DNA of 64,000 nucleotides from Aromatoleum aromaticum EbN1 (GTDB lineage Bacteria; Pseudomonadota; Gammaproteobacteria; Burkholderiales; Rhodocyclaceae): assembly GCF_000025965.1 (NCBI RefSeq), contig NC_006513.1, forward strand, positions 930,001 to 994,000, in the 5' to 3' direction. Within the stretch, counting starts at the first letter, position 1; every line of letters starts with the position of its first letter. Positions 53,184 through 61,804 of the stretch are shown here, piece after piece. The notes under the pieces were generated by a model that saw only the letters and a list, made by a program, of their open reading frames with translations, did no database searches and was not told the DNA's origin. Position numbers and translations under genes: made by a program.

Positions 53184-55109
53184 TCAGGCCGCGGCCCACG
53201 CCTTCGATTCGACGAACACCCTGAACAACCGCGCATCGAGCCGTCCGGCGCGGCATTCGGCATCCAGCAGGTCCAGCGCATGTTCGAGCGGCATCGCCTT
53301 CTTGTATGGGCGATCCCCGGCGGTCAGCGCGTCGTAAATGTCCGAGATCGTCAGGATGCGTGTCTGGATGCTGATCTGCGCCCCGCGCAGCCCCATCGGG
53401 TAGCCGGAGCCGTCGAGCTTTTCGTGATGGGCGTGGGCGATCGCCGGCACGCCGCCGAGGTCGCGCGTCCACGGGATCAGGATCAGGAACGAATACGAAT
53501 CGGCGACGTGCGACTCGATCTGCTTGCGCTCTTCAGCCGTCAGGCAGCCTTTCGACACGCTGAGCGCCGCGAACTCGCTGTCGCTCAGCAACGGTACGGA
53601 AACGCCGTCGGCTTCGTCGACCGTGCAGCCGAGAATGCGATCGAGCTCGTGCGAGCGCTCGGTGTACGAAATCGCCGGCTCGTTGGCGCGGCGGATCACG
53701 GCGAGGAACTCGTCGAGGCGCGCGAATTCGTCGCGCAGTCCCTGCTCGATGCGGCGCTTTTCTTCACGGAACGCGGTGAGGCCGAGTTCGCGCTCGCAGT
53801 GCAGCTCGGCCAGTTTCCGGTACGCCTGCCGCTCGAGGCACGCGCACGCGTATTTGAAGCGCTGTTCGAGCAGGCGCATCTCGGCGTGGTGGAGCTTCTT
53901 CTCCTTGCGCAGCACATGCTCGCGCACGCCCACTTTGCCGAAATCGTGCAAGAGCGCAGCGTAACGGATCTCGCGCAGCTGGTCCTCGGTGAAGGCGATG
54001 CCGCGCAGTTCGGGTTCGTCGGTGCGGTCGACCGCCCGGGCGAGGTTCTCGGCGTAGTGCGCGACGCGGAACGAGTGCCCGGCGGTCACCGGGTCGCGTT
54101 CTTCGATCGCCTGGACCGAGGCGCGGACGAAGCCTTCGAGCAGGCGCTCGATATCCGAGTACAGCTGGAAGTTCTTCAGCGCGACCGCCATCTCCGCACA
54201 CACGCCGGTGAGCATTTCGAGATCCTGGCCCTTGAACGCGCAGGGATCCGAAGACGTGTCGAGCTGGATCAGTCCGAGCACCTCGCCCTCGAGCAGCAGC
54301 GGGACGCACATGACGCTCCGGATGTCCTGTGCAACGATCGATTCCTGGCAGCCGAAGTGGCGATCCGCCAGCGTGTCGACGGAGAGAATCGACAGTTTCC
54401 TGTTTAGCACCTCGTCGACGATAGTGCGAGAAATCCTCAGCTGCTCCGGGTCCTCGACGGTGCCGTCGCGCCAGCGCGCCGCGACCGGCACCGGCACCTC
54501 GCCTTCGTTCTTCCGCAGCAGGATGAAGGCGCGCTCGGCGCGCGGAAAGAGTTCGAAGATCAGGTTCATGATCTTCTCGGTCAGCGTGGCCGCGTTCGTG
54601 ACGGCGCCGAGCGCGATGCCGACCTGCGCCATCGCGTGGAGCTTGCGGATCACCCCTTGCGCATCACCGTCCTCGGTCTGCGGCGGTCCTTCGAGCGGCC
54701 TGGCATACTGGGTCGCGTCGACCGTCTGCCGGATCACGGCCGGCGCGCTGTCGCGAGGCGGCACGAGCAGCGAATGGAACGCGAGCGGCGTCGACGAGAT
54801 CGACAGCTCGTCGCCGTCGTGCAGCGGATGCCAGACGCCGGGGCGCAAGCGTTTGCCGAGCACGAACGTGCCGTTGAACGAGTGCAGGTCCTCGATGAAA
54901 TACTCGCCCCCGTTCAGGCACACGCGCGCATGCCGGCGGCTGATGGTGTGTTCGGGGATGCAGAGAAAACGTCCCTCGGCCAGCGAATCCTGCGGATCCC
55001 GGCCGATCACCACTTCGTCATGGAGGGGGAACACCTCGCCCGTTGCGGTGACTTCGAGGTACGCGGTCACCGGGCCTGGTGACTCGGGAACGGCCACTGT
55101 GTTTCGCAT
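53184..55109 (-). CDS. FHA-GAF-HD-GYP protein, predicted c-di-GMP phosphodiesterase
   Basis: A 641-residue cytoplasmic signalling protein. FHA domain about 20-110 (VVIGRDPQD, ISRRHARVC, HSFNGTFVLG), GAF domain about 160-310 (VPLLLEGEVLGLIQLD), HD-GYP about 330-625 with ALLHDFGKVG (HD at 388) and HHEKLDGSGYP (561). Between these two motifs is a helical insert of about 120 residues not found in ordinary HD-GYP domains. It would degrade cyclic di-GMP in response to phospho-Thr binding and a GAF ligand. First gene of the exporter operon, behind a sigma-54 promoter. ATG 55109 has GGAGGGTGGGA upstream. Confidence 0.92.
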   Translation of the reverse strand: MRNTVAVPESPGPVTAYLEVTATGEVFPLHDEVVIGRDPQDSLAEGRFLCIPEHTISRRHARVCLNGGEYFIEDLHSFNGTFVLGKRLRPGVWHPLHDGDELSISSTPLAFHSLLVPPRDSAPAVIRQTVDATQYARPLEGPPQTEDGDAQGVIRKLHAMAQVGIALGAVTNAATLTEKIMNLIFELFPRAERAFILLRKNEGEVPVPVAARWRDGTVEDPEQLRISRTIVDEVLNRKLSILSVDTLADRHFGCQESIVAQDIRSVMCVPLLLEGEVLGLIQLDTSSDPCAFKGQDLEMLTGVCAEMAVALKNFQLYSDIERLLEGFVRASVQAIEERDPVTAGHSFRVAHYAENLARAVDRTDEPELRGIAFTEDQLREIRYAALLHDFGKVGVREHVLRKEKKLHHAEMRLLEQRFKYACACLERQAYRKLAELHCERELGLTAFREEKRRIEQGLRDEFARLDEFLAVIRRANEPAISYTERSHELDRILGCTVDEADGVSVPLLSDSEFAALSVSKGCLTAEERKQIESHVADSYSFLILIPWTRDLGGVPAIAHAHHEKLDGSGYPMGLRGAQISIQTRILTISDIYDALTAGDRPYKKAMPLEHALDLLDAECRAGRLDARLFRVFVESKAWAAA

Positions 55110-55349
55110 TCCCACCCTCCCGCGTGCGCCGGACGATCGCTTAACTTTGACTCGTGATGAAAATACCGGTTCCGGGCAAACCGGACTGCGAAAACCCTTG
55201 AAGCCGCTCGCCCGCTCGTTCGTCAAAACGCCCATCCTCCGGTCACGGGCAGATCGCTGAGCGTCAAGATTTTCAAGCAGCTTCTCCCGAAGTCCCTGCT
55301 GCAGTGCCGAGTGCGCTCGAACACTTTTCGCAGGCTCGGCAGAGCTGTT

Positions 55350-55364
55350 GCACGGAGCGTGCCA
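55350..55364 (-). promoter_or_regulatory. Sigma-54 (-24/-12) promoter of the exporter operon
   Basis: On the minus strand TGGCACG-N4-GTGC has a perfect -24 element, one mismatch in the -12 element (consensus TTGC), and ten bases between the GG and GC pairs. Transcription would start near 55338, giving a leader of about 230 bases before the HD-GYP gene. Confidence 0.8.
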
Positions 55365-55504
55365 TCTCATCAGCGGCGCCCGGAAAACCCCTCGAGCGCT
55401 TGGAAAAAGCGTTTTATTTCCCGGAAAAGGGGAGTCTTCCGCGACCGTTCACCGGATCCCGCGTCGAGCGGAAGTGGTTTTCATCGAACACATTCCAGCG
55501 GATC

Positions 55505-55523
55505 TGTTTGCCGCGATCGAACA
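55505..55523. promoter_or_regulatory. Candidate activator-binding inverted repeat
   Basis: TGTTTG and CGAACA are near-complementary arms around seven bases, about 140 bases upstream of the sigma-54 element on the minus strand. It has an imperfect likeness to the repeat at 39792. Function is inference. Confidence 0.3.
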
Positions 55524-55577
55524 CCTGGCTGGAAAGGCCGCCTTCTGCGACCGTGGCGCTTCCCGATCGCGCTCGCG

Positions 55578-55596
55578 GCGCCCGCCAAGCGGGCGC
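55578..55596. repeat. GC-rich hairpin
   Basis: GCGCCCGC pairs with GCGGGCGC around CAA. On the plus strand a T-run follows only after 12 bases, so a terminator is unlikely. Confidence 0.6.
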
Positions 55597-55792
55597 GGAT
55601 GAACTATATTTTTTAAAGACACTTCGATTGATGAACCCGTGCAGGGTGACGTCGCGAGCGTTCTCCCTGTTCGACACTACGCTTCGATGCGCGCCCATCC
55701 ACCAACCCGCAGCATCGCCCGGCTGATCCTCGTAATCCCGACCGGGCGCGAACGTGAGCCCGGAAGACTCCTGGCCGACCGAGGGGAAGCAG

Positions 55793-57856
55793 ATGGCTAG
55801 TCTTTCGCACGCGATTCACGCTTTCCGCAGCGGCGGTCTGTCTCCCAACGAGTTTTTCGCGCAGGTCGACCGCGTCCTGGCGACGGACGAGCCCGACCAG
55901 GCGAAGCTCCTCGAGGTCCTGAGCGAAGAGCACACGAAGCTGCCGCTGCCGCCCGACGTGTACGCCGAAGTGCATCGGCGCATCGAGCACCTCACGGGCA
56001 CCGGGCACAAGGACGCGAACGACGACCAGACGCGCATGCAGCTCGCTCCGGGAGCCCATGTTTCCGGGATTTCCGGCATTCACGCCCCCGCCGCAGGTAC
56101 CGCGCCGTCCGAACCGGATCGCATCAAAGGCGTCGGAGACACGGTCAATGGCCGCTTCCTGCTCGAGGAATGCCTGGGCTTCGGCGGCATGGGCACCGTG
56201 TACAAGGCGCTCGACCTGCGCAAGCTCGAAGCTTCCGACCGGAACCCGTATATCGCGATCAAGGTCCTCAACGTCCAGTTCCGCGGCCATCCGAAATCCC
56301 TGATCGCGCTGCAGCGCGAGGCACGCAAAGCCCAGGCGCTCGCCCACCCGAACATCGTCGCGGTGTACGACTTCGACCGCGACGGATCGATGGTGTACCT
56401 GACGATGGAGTACCTGTCCGGCAAGCCGCTGAGCCGGGTGCTGCGCGCGCAGGGTTTCCGCGGCATGCCGTACGCAGAAGCGCTGCCGATCATCACCGGC
56501 ATGGCCAACGCGCTGGCCTACGCGCACGAGCACGGCTTCGTCCACTGCGACTTCAAGCCGGCGAACGTTTTCCTCACCGACAAGGGTCCGGTCAAGGTCA
56601 TCGACTTCGGCATCGCGCGGGTCTTCCGCCGCTCCGAGGAGGAGGCCGAAGCGACGGTCTTCGACGCCGGCAGCCTCGGCGGCCTGACGCCAGCGTACGC
56701 AAGCCCGGAGATCCTCGAACACCGCGAACCGGACCCGCGCGACGACATCTATGCGCTCGCCTGCATCACCTACGAGCTGCTGACCGGCGCGCATCCGTTC
56801 GGGCAGTTGCCGGCAACCCAGGCGCGCAATGCGGGACTGCGTCCGCCGCGGCCGAAACATCTGCCGGCCAGAGCGTGGCGCACGTTGCGCACCGCGCTGT
56901 CGTTCGACCGCGAAACCCGCACCCCCAGCGTCGCGCAATTCCTCGCCGGGATGAAACCCCAGCAGCGCGTCGCACTGCCGGTCGCGGCGGGGATTGCAGC
57001 GGCGGTGGCTGCTGCGCTCGTCGCGATCGCGCTTCTCTACGATCGGACACCCGCCGAGGTCGCACAGGGCGAAGCTCCCTCCGCCACTGCCGGCGCACCG
57101 CAAGAGGCGCCTCCTCCGGCCGTAGCCCCCCCAGGCGAATTCTCGGCACCCGAACCCGCACCGCCCGCCGCGATCCCGCCGCTGTCCGTGGCATCGGTCA
57201 CGCCGGTGCTGGCGAAAGTGCCCTGCTCGGCGCTGGCGGCGTCGAGCAGCGGCAACACGCTGCAAGTGCAGGGCTACCTGCCCGCCACCTTCGGGCTCGC
57301 AAGCTTGCGCGACGCGCTGACCGCGATCCCCGGCGTGACGACGCTGAATACCGACGTGCAGCAGGTGAGCGCCGACAAATGCAGCGTGATCGAAACGTTC
57401 GCGCCTTACTGGGCGAAGAACCGGCAGGCCGGCGGCGAGGCTTCGATCCGCATGCAGGCGGGCGGCGCCGCGCTGACGGAAGGCGACTCGCTGATCATCG
57501 ACGTGACGACTCCCGCCTACGAGTCGTACGTCCATGTCGACTATTACGTCCTCGACGGCACTGTCGTCCATCTCGTGCCGAGCCGGCGGGCGCAAGCCAA
57601 CCGGGCGCCACCGCGTTACAGCGCGACGATCGGCACGGTGGCCGGATGGACGATTTCGAAGCCTTTCGGCACCGAGCTGATCGTGCTGCTGGTCACGCCG
57701 GTGCCGCTTTTCGACGGGCTACGCCCCGAATCGGAATCGCGATCGGATTATCTGCGCGCCGTCGACAAGAGCTTGCGCGACATCGCCGCGAAGCACGGGC
57801 AGGACAAGATCACGGCGGACTTCATCCAGATCACGACGCGCGCACGGGTACCCTGA
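55793..57856 (+). CDS. Transmembrane Ser/Thr protein kinase with periplasmic DUF4384-like domain
   Basis: A 687-residue kinase. Domains: an unassigned N-terminal 110 residues; the kinase domain 115-385 with Gly loop GFGGMGTVYKA (129), catalytic Lys157, catalytic loop HCDFKPAN (251-258) and DFG (271); a membrane helix at about 394-416; a Pro/Ala-rich linker; a BON-like stretch at 490-540; a DUF4384-like domain at 550-650. The catalytic loop has Cys in place of Arg before Asp253, a non-RD kinase. It resembles PpkA of type VI secretion in topology. It is divergent from the exporter operon with FHA proteins and convergent with the SUMF1-like gene. ATG 55793 follows GAGGGGAAG. Confidence 0.92.
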   Translation: MASLSHAIHAFRSGGLSPNEFFAQVDRVLATDEPDQAKLLEVLSEEHTKLPLPPDVYAEVHRRIEHLTGTGHKDANDDQTRMQLAPGAHVSGISGIHAPAAGTAPSEPDRIKGVGDTVNGRFLLEECLGFGGMGTVYKALDLRKLEASDRNPYIAIKVLNVQFRGHPKSLIALQREARKAQALAHPNIVAVYDFDRDGSMVYLTMEYLSGKPLSRVLRAQGFRGMPYAEALPIITGMANALAYAHEHGFVHCDFKPANVFLTDKGPVKVIDFGIARVFRRSEEEAEATVFDAGSLGGLTPAYASPEILEHREPDPRDDIYALACITYELLTGAHPFGQLPATQARNAGLRPPRPKHLPARAWRTLRTALSFDRETRTPSVAQFLAGMKPQQRVALPVAAGIAAAVAAALVAIALLYDRTPAEVAQGEAPSATAGAPQEAPPPAVAPPGEFSAPEPAPPAAIPPLSVASVTPVLAKVPCSALAASSSGNTLQVQGYLPATFGLASLRDALTAIPGVTTLNTDVQQVSADKCSVIETFAPYWAKNRQAGGEASIRMQAGGAALTEGDSLIIDVTTPAYESYVHVDYYVLDGTVVHLVPSRRAQANRAPPRYSATIGTVAGWTISKPFGTELIVLLVTPVPLFDGLRPESESRSDYLRAVDKSLRDIAAKHGQDKITADFIQITTRARVP

Positions 57857-57904
57857 TTCGTGAAGGCGGCGATGCGCCGGACCAGGCCGAAATGCCCCGG
57901 ATCG

Positions 57905-59077
57905 CTACTCGACGTCGCGCGCGACGCGGAACCCGTTCTGCGAGTGCCGCACGCTGGCACCGTACTTGAAGCGGGTCGACGACAGCATGTAGTCGGCTCC
58001 TTCGCGCCATGACCCGCCGCGTATCACGCGCACGCGGCAATCCGGTTCATCCCAGGAACGCCCGTCGGCCGGCGCCCCCTTGTAGGAGTTGTGCCAGCAG
58101 TCGCTGACCCATTCCCAGACGCTTCCGTTCATGTCGTACAGGCCGTACGGATTGGCGCGGAACGAGCCGACATTCGCCGGACCGCCTTCACGCCACGGAT
58201 CGCCGCAGCCCTTGCAGTTCGCGTTGCCGCCGACCATCTGGTTGCCCCACCAGTATCGCGTCGTCGTGCCGCCGCGGATCGCGTATTCCCACTCCGCCTC
58301 GGTCGGCAGCCGGTAGGTCTTGCCGGTGACCCCGCTCAACCATTTCGCATAGATGCGGGCATCCTCCCAGTGCAGGTCGCGCACCGGGGCGTTCTTCGCC
58401 GCGCCCTCTTCCATGGCCAATTGCGGACATGCACGGGCTGCGACGCAGGCGTCCCATTGCTCGTTCGTGACCTCGTACTTGCCGATCGCGAACGGCCGCG
58501 CGATCGAGACGCGATGCGCCGGTCTTTCCGTCGGATAGTCGGTGTTGCTTCCCATGACGAATTCGCCGCCCGGCAGTCCGACCATCGCCGGGCACGTCGG
58601 GCAATCCTTGATCTCGGCAAGCGTTGCCGCTGCGGCCGGAGGTTTTTCCAGCGCCGGTGCTGCAGGGGCAGGTGCCGTGCGGGGTGGTCGTGCCGGCGCG
58701 GCGGGGGCAGCCGGAGCGGGCCGCGCGCGCGGCGGTGCGGGAGGTGTCGCCCGCGGAGTCGCGGGCGTCTCGACTTTTGGCGCAGCCGCGCGCAGCCGCT
58801 CGATGCGGGCCCGGGCGAGCGGTGCGAAACGTCCGTTCGGGTACGCTTTCAGGTACGCCTCGTAGTCGCTCGCATATTCGCTGTCCTTGATCGACTCCCA
58901 GAACGTCAGCTCGTACTGCTCCGCGCTGTCCTTGGGGAGGATTCCGGCAAGCTGGACGGGCGGCGGCGGTGCGCTCCACGGTCCCGTACCGACGCCGACA
59001 CCGGCGCCCGTCGCGGCCGGGGCGAATCCGGAAGCGAACGCCACGAACATCCCGACGATGAGAAGTTCTCGCCACAT
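57905..59077 (-). CDS. Secreted SUMF1/FGE-fold protein without catalytic cysteines (TagR-like)
   Basis: A 390-residue periplasmic protein. A signal sequence is followed by a helical segment at 52-97 ([21 protein letters not shown]), an Ala/Pro-rich linker and the formylglycine-enzyme fold at about 165-388: [58 protein letters not shown] and VIRGGSW. The two cysteines used by true formylglycine-generating enzymes after RGGSW are absent, and no sulfatase gene is near. In type VI secretion the SUMF1-fold protein TagR stimulates the PpkA kinase; the neighbouring kinase gene makes the same role attractive. Start at 59077 is set by the signal peptide; the ribosome site is poor. Confidence 0.87.
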   Translation of the reverse strand: MWRELLIVGMFVAFASGFAPAATGAGVGVGTGPWSAPPPPVQLAGILPKDSAEQYELTFWESIKDSEYASDYEAYLKAYPNGRFAPLARARIERLRAAAPKVETPATPRATPPAPPRARPAPAAPAAPARPPRTAPAPAAPALEKPPAAAATLAEIKDCPTCPAMVGLPGGEFVMGSNTDYPTERPAHRVSIARPFAIGKYEVTNEQWDACVAARACPQLAMEEGAAKNAPVRDLHWEDARIYAKWLSGVTGKTYRLPTEAEWEYAIRGGTTTRYWWGNQMVGGNANCKGCGDPWREGGPANVGSFRANPYGLYDMNGSVWEWVSDCWHNSYKGAPADGRSWDEPDCRVRVIRGGSWREGADYMLSSTRFKYGASVRHSQNGFRVARDVE

Positions 59078-59382
59078 CTCCAGACCCCGCTTTTCTTGTG
59101 CAGGGGAAGGACACCCCCCGCAACGCATCCAGGGCGGTCAATACGCTTCGCACGGGGATGCACCGCACGGAACAGGACATGTTTCCCGCCATGGCCCCCG
59201 GATTTCTGAGTCCCGCGCCGGCCGGGAGGCGACGATGTCCCGATTCATTATATGTATCTTTCAGCCAACTTCCGTCCTAATCTTAGGTGGCGATCAGGCT
59301 GGCCCGGAGTGAACTCGACGAACGTTCGCTCCGGCGTCCACCGCACGTTTACCCCGCATGTTTCCTGGGGAGGATGTCCGAC
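59078..59382. other. 305-base divergent intergenic region
   Basis: No gene is seen. It contains a minus-strand TATAAT at 59247-59252 that may serve the SUMF1-like gene, though no good -35 element is present, and the GGGGAGG ribosome site of the DUF4399 gene at its right end. Confidence 0.5.
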
Positions 59383-59811
59383 ATGTCCAGGAAAATCATT
59401 CTTGCTTCGATAGCAGCAGTAGTGATGGCAATCGGGCCCGCGCCCGCCTCCGCGGCAGGGACCCCGTCGCCGAAAGATGCCGAGGCTTACATCATCTGGC
59501 CGCCGGACGGTGCCGTCATCAGTGGCGGCAAGCTGTGGGTGCGCATGGGGCTGCGCAACATGGGCGTGTGTCCGAAAGGCGTCGAACTGCCCAACGTGGG
59601 CCATCATCACCTGCTCATCGATACCGAACTCTCGCCTGACGGGCAGATTCCGCTGGACCGCAATCACGTGCATTTCGGCGCCGGCGAAACCGAGGCGCGC
59701 ATCGAGCTTCCGCCCGGCAAGCACACGCTGCAGCTGCTCATGGGCGATCACAACCACGAGCCGCACGACCCTCCTGTGTATTCGAAGAAGATATCGATCA
59801 CGGTGCCCTGA
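59383..59811 (+). CDS. DUF4399 secreted protein 1
   Basis: A 142-residue exported protein with a signal peptide (RKIILASIAAVVMAIGPAPASA). The mature domain is the DUF4399 family: PKGVELPNVGHHHLLIDTEL, HVHFGAGETEARIELPPGKHTLQLLMGDHNHEPHDPPVYSKKI. The His-rich positions HHH and HNHEPH are conserved and could bind a metal, which is a guess. ATG 59383 is nine bases after GGGGAGG. A close paralog follows 55 bases downstream. Function of the family is not established. Confidence 0.88.
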   Translation: MSRKIILASIAAVVMAIGPAPASAAGTPSPKDAEAYIIWPPDGAVISGGKLWVRMGLRNMGVCPKGVELPNVGHHHLLIDTELSPDGQIPLDRNHVHFGAGETEARIELPPGKHTLQLLMGDHNHEPHDPPVYSKKISITVP

Positions 59812-59866
59812 CCGGGTAACGCCCGGAGTTCCAGTTTGATCTTCCGCCAAGACCGGGAGCCGATCC

Positions 59867-60304
59867 ATGCACAAGCCCATCCGCACGCTACTCATCGCCG
59901 CCACCACGGCGTTCCTGCTGTTCGCCGAAGGCGCCGTCGCCGGCAGCACCGCTGCGCCGGCCAATGCCTATCTTTACATCGGTTGGCCCAACGATGGCGA
60001 GGTCCTGCCCGCTGGACGGCCGTTCAAAGTGTGGTTCGGGCTGCGCGACATGGGCGTCGCGCCGAAGGACGTCAGCTTTCCGAACACCGGCCACCATCAC
60101 CTGCTGATCGACACCGATCTGCCGTCACCGGACCAGGAAATCCCTTCCGACCGCAACCACCTGCATTTCGGTGCAGGGGAAACGGAAACGACCCTGGAAC
60201 TGCCTCCGGGCAGGCACACGCTGCAGTTGTTGATGGGCGACGACAAGCACGTCCCGCACAACCCTCCGGTGTATTCGAGGAAGATCACGATCACCGTGCG
60301 GTGA
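59867..60304 (+). CDS. DUF4399 secreted protein 2
   Basis: A 145-residue paralog of the preceding gene, with a signal peptide ending VAGS. It shares GHHHLLIDTDL, HLHFGAGETETTLELPPGRHTLQLLMGDDKHVPHNPPVYSRKITITV. Where the first protein has Cys (MGVCPKGVE) this one has Ala (MGVAPKDVS). ATG follows GGGAG by eight bases. The two genes form a tandem pair, probably by duplication, likely cotranscribed. Confidence 0.88.
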   Translation: MHKPIRTLLIAATTAFLLFAEGAVAGSTAAPANAYLYIGWPNDGEVLPAGRPFKVWFGLRDMGVAPKDVSFPNTGHHHLLIDTDLPSPDQEIPSDRNHLHFGAGETETTLELPPGRHTLQLLMGDDKHVPHNPPVYSRKITITVR

Positions 60305-60546
60305 GGGCCTTGCCGCGGAGCACGATGCCGGAGCCCGAGGCATGACGCGTCCGTACCGATATCTACACACCCCTGTAAGACTTACCCCGCGGCGCTTCGC
60401 CACGCCGAGCACGGAGCACGCCTGCATTCCGCCCGCCGTTCGCACCTCTACAGCGTCGCTGCTCATCATTCCGGCATCCCGTCCTGATGCGGGAACGGCG
60501 CTTGCTATTGGCGACTGCAGCCCTAACTTTTGACGGAGGCCCCTCC

Positions 60547-61137
60547 ATGAACCCGCTGATGCGCAAACTATCCCCGAGTGCAACCCATATGATCCGCACC
60601 GACCACTCGCACGTGTTGTCGGTTTTCCATCAATATGAAACCGACACCTCGCCACAGACCAAGAAGGCGCTCGTGAACAGCGCGTGCCTGTCGCTCGAGA
60701 TCCACGCCCAGCTCGAGGAGGAAATCTTTTACCCGGCGATGCGGCAGGCGATGGCCGAAAGCGCGACGGTCGACAAGTCCGTCAGCGAGCACGAGGAAAT
60801 GCGGCGTCTGATCACGCAGCTGCGCGGCATGGAGCCGACGGACCCGCAATACGACGAGACTTTCATGAGCCTGATGCGCGACGTACTGCATCACGCGGCC
60901 GAGGAAGAGACCATCATGCTGCCGAAGGCTGAACGCCTGCTCGGCAACCGGCTCGCGGAACTCGGCGCAGAGATGATGAAGCGCCGGCTCGAACTGTCCG
61001 CGCCACATGCCGGGGAGATCGCGATGAACGGCGTGCGCACGATGCAGACCGGCACCCTGGTAATGACCACCGGGGCTGCGGTAGCGGGCGCGTACCTCCT
61101 CAAGAAGGTGTTCGAGCGGGGCCACCATCACGCCTGA
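60547..61137 (+). CDS. Hemerythrin HHE-domain protein with C-terminal membrane helix
   Basis: A 196-residue protein that likely binds a di-iron centre. Ligand-bearing stretches: DHSHVLSVFHQYE, SLEIHAQLEEEIFYP, SVSEHEEMRRLI and VLHHAAEEETIMLP, the HHE pattern. A short C-terminal hydrophobic segment (TLVMTTGAAVAGAYLLKKVF) ends in HHHA. ATG 60547 follows GGAGG. Such proteins act in oxygen, iron or nitric oxide handling; which one is not visible. The gap of 242 bases before it has no other gene. Confidence 0.88.
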   Translation: MNPLMRKLSPSATHMIRTDHSHVLSVFHQYETDTSPQTKKALVNSACLSLEIHAQLEEEIFYPAMRQAMAESATVDKSVSEHEEMRRLITQLRGMEPTDPQYDETFMSLMRDVLHHAAEEETIMLPKAERLLGNRLAELGAEMMKRRLELSAPHAGEIAMNGVRTMQTGTLVMTTGAAVAGAYLLKKVFERGHHHA

Positions 61138-61172
61138 CGAACAGAACAATCGAGCCGCTTACTCTACGTAGC

Positions 61173-61219
61173 AACTACACGAAGGCCACGGGCTCCCAAA
61201 AGCCGTGGCCTTCGTAGTT
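61173..61219. terminator. Long inverted repeat, possible bidirectional terminator
   Basis: CGAAGGCCACGG pairs with CCGTGGCCTTCG, and outer bases AACTA/TAGTT extend the stem. It lies between the convergent hemerythrin and small membrane protein genes. Only short T-runs follow, so terminator strength is uncertain. Confidence 0.65.
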
Positions 61220-61224
61220 CGCAT

Positions 61225-61254
61225 CATCGATTTACGGGCCATCGATTTACGGGC
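61225..61254. repeat. Perfect 15-bp tandem duplication at a stop codon
   Basis: CATCGATTTACGGGC occurs twice in a row and covers the TAA stop of the small membrane protein; the second copy on that strand repeats CCCGTAA downstream. Confidence 0.95.
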
Positions 61255-61792
61255 GCAGCGCCACCGGCGGCCATGGCGCGAGCAGCGCTGGCGTCGCCAT
61301 GTCGGGCGGCATCTCGAAATCCTTGCGCGCCGCGCCGCGCATCGCCACCGGCGGCAGCGGCAGGCCGCGCCGTTCGTGGTAGTCGCGGATCGGCGGGCGT
61401 CCCCGCCGCTCGATGCGGTCCAGTGCGTTCGCGCAGCCTGCGTCGAGCGCGGCGACCGCGGCCACCGCGCCAAGCAGCGCGCGCGAGGCGGGCGGGCGGG
61501 CATTGCGCGCATTGCCGAGCGCGGCGAAATCGAACGCGTCGCCGGCCACCCGCACCCACATCCACGGTCCCGGCCGGCGCGCGGCAAGGATACCGATGCC
61601 GGTGACGATCTCACGCACGCCGCACGCGCGTACAAAGCGCTCGTTGCCGCGCATCCCGGCCGCCCCGGCCACGAGGCGTGGCATCAGCACCTGCGCGACG
61701 CCGAGCCCGATGCTGAACCAGCCGAGGCCGCGTGCGGCGGCGCGGGTGCGGCGGTGACGGGCCGGAGTTCTCGTGAAGGCAGTCGCACTCAT
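61247..61792 (-). CDS. Small membrane protein, DUF4267-like
   Basis: A 181-residue protein with three to four hydrophobic segments. RGLGWFSIGLGVAQVLMPRLVAGAAGM, FVRACGVREIVTGIGIL and MWVRVAGDAFDFAAL resemble the membrane part often found beside or fused to SRPBCC cyclase/dehydrase domains. The C-terminal end (PPIRDYHERRGLPLPPVAMRGAARKDFEMPPDM) is cytoplasmic or periplasmic. ATG 61792 follows GAGGAGATG. It may be cotranscribed with the alcohol dehydrogenase gene upstream, 27 bases away. Function is unknown. Confidence 0.8.
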   Translation of the reverse strand: MSATAFTRTPARHRRTRAAARGLGWFSIGLGVAQVLMPRLVAGAAGMRGNERFVRACGVREIVTGIGILAARRPGPWMWVRVAGDAFDFAALGNARNARPPASRALLGAVAAVAALDAGCANALDRIERRGRPPIRDYHERRGLPLPPVAMRGAARKDFEMPPDMATPALLAPWPPVALRP

Positions 61793-61804
61793 CGCTCATC
61801 TCCT

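Larger units (their letters stand above)
55110..55792. other. 683-base divergent intergenic control region
   Basis: No protein gene is supported here; the open frames are short and unlike any family. It holds the minus-strand sigma-54 promoter, an inverted repeat, TCGAACAC at three places (about 55316, 55483, 55517), an A/T-rich stretch at 55404-55422 where an IHF site would be expected, and an 8-bp hairpin at 55578-55596. The kinase gene on the plus strand has GAGGGGAAG before its ATG; a weak TATATT at 55605-55610 is the only -10-like element. Confidence 0.65.

Noticed and set aside
55578-55596. Hairpin as a rho-independent terminator
   Set aside because: The T-run begins 12 bases after the stem and there is no gene ending just upstream on that strand.
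57905-59077. Sulfatase-activating formylglycine enzyme
   Set aside because: The cysteine pair needed for catalysis is missing and there is no sulfatase gene in the window.
39792-59077. Type VI secretion cluster
   Set aside because: Only regulatory parts resemble type VI; no TssB/C sheath, Hcp, VgrG, TssJ-L-M or ClpV genes are present.
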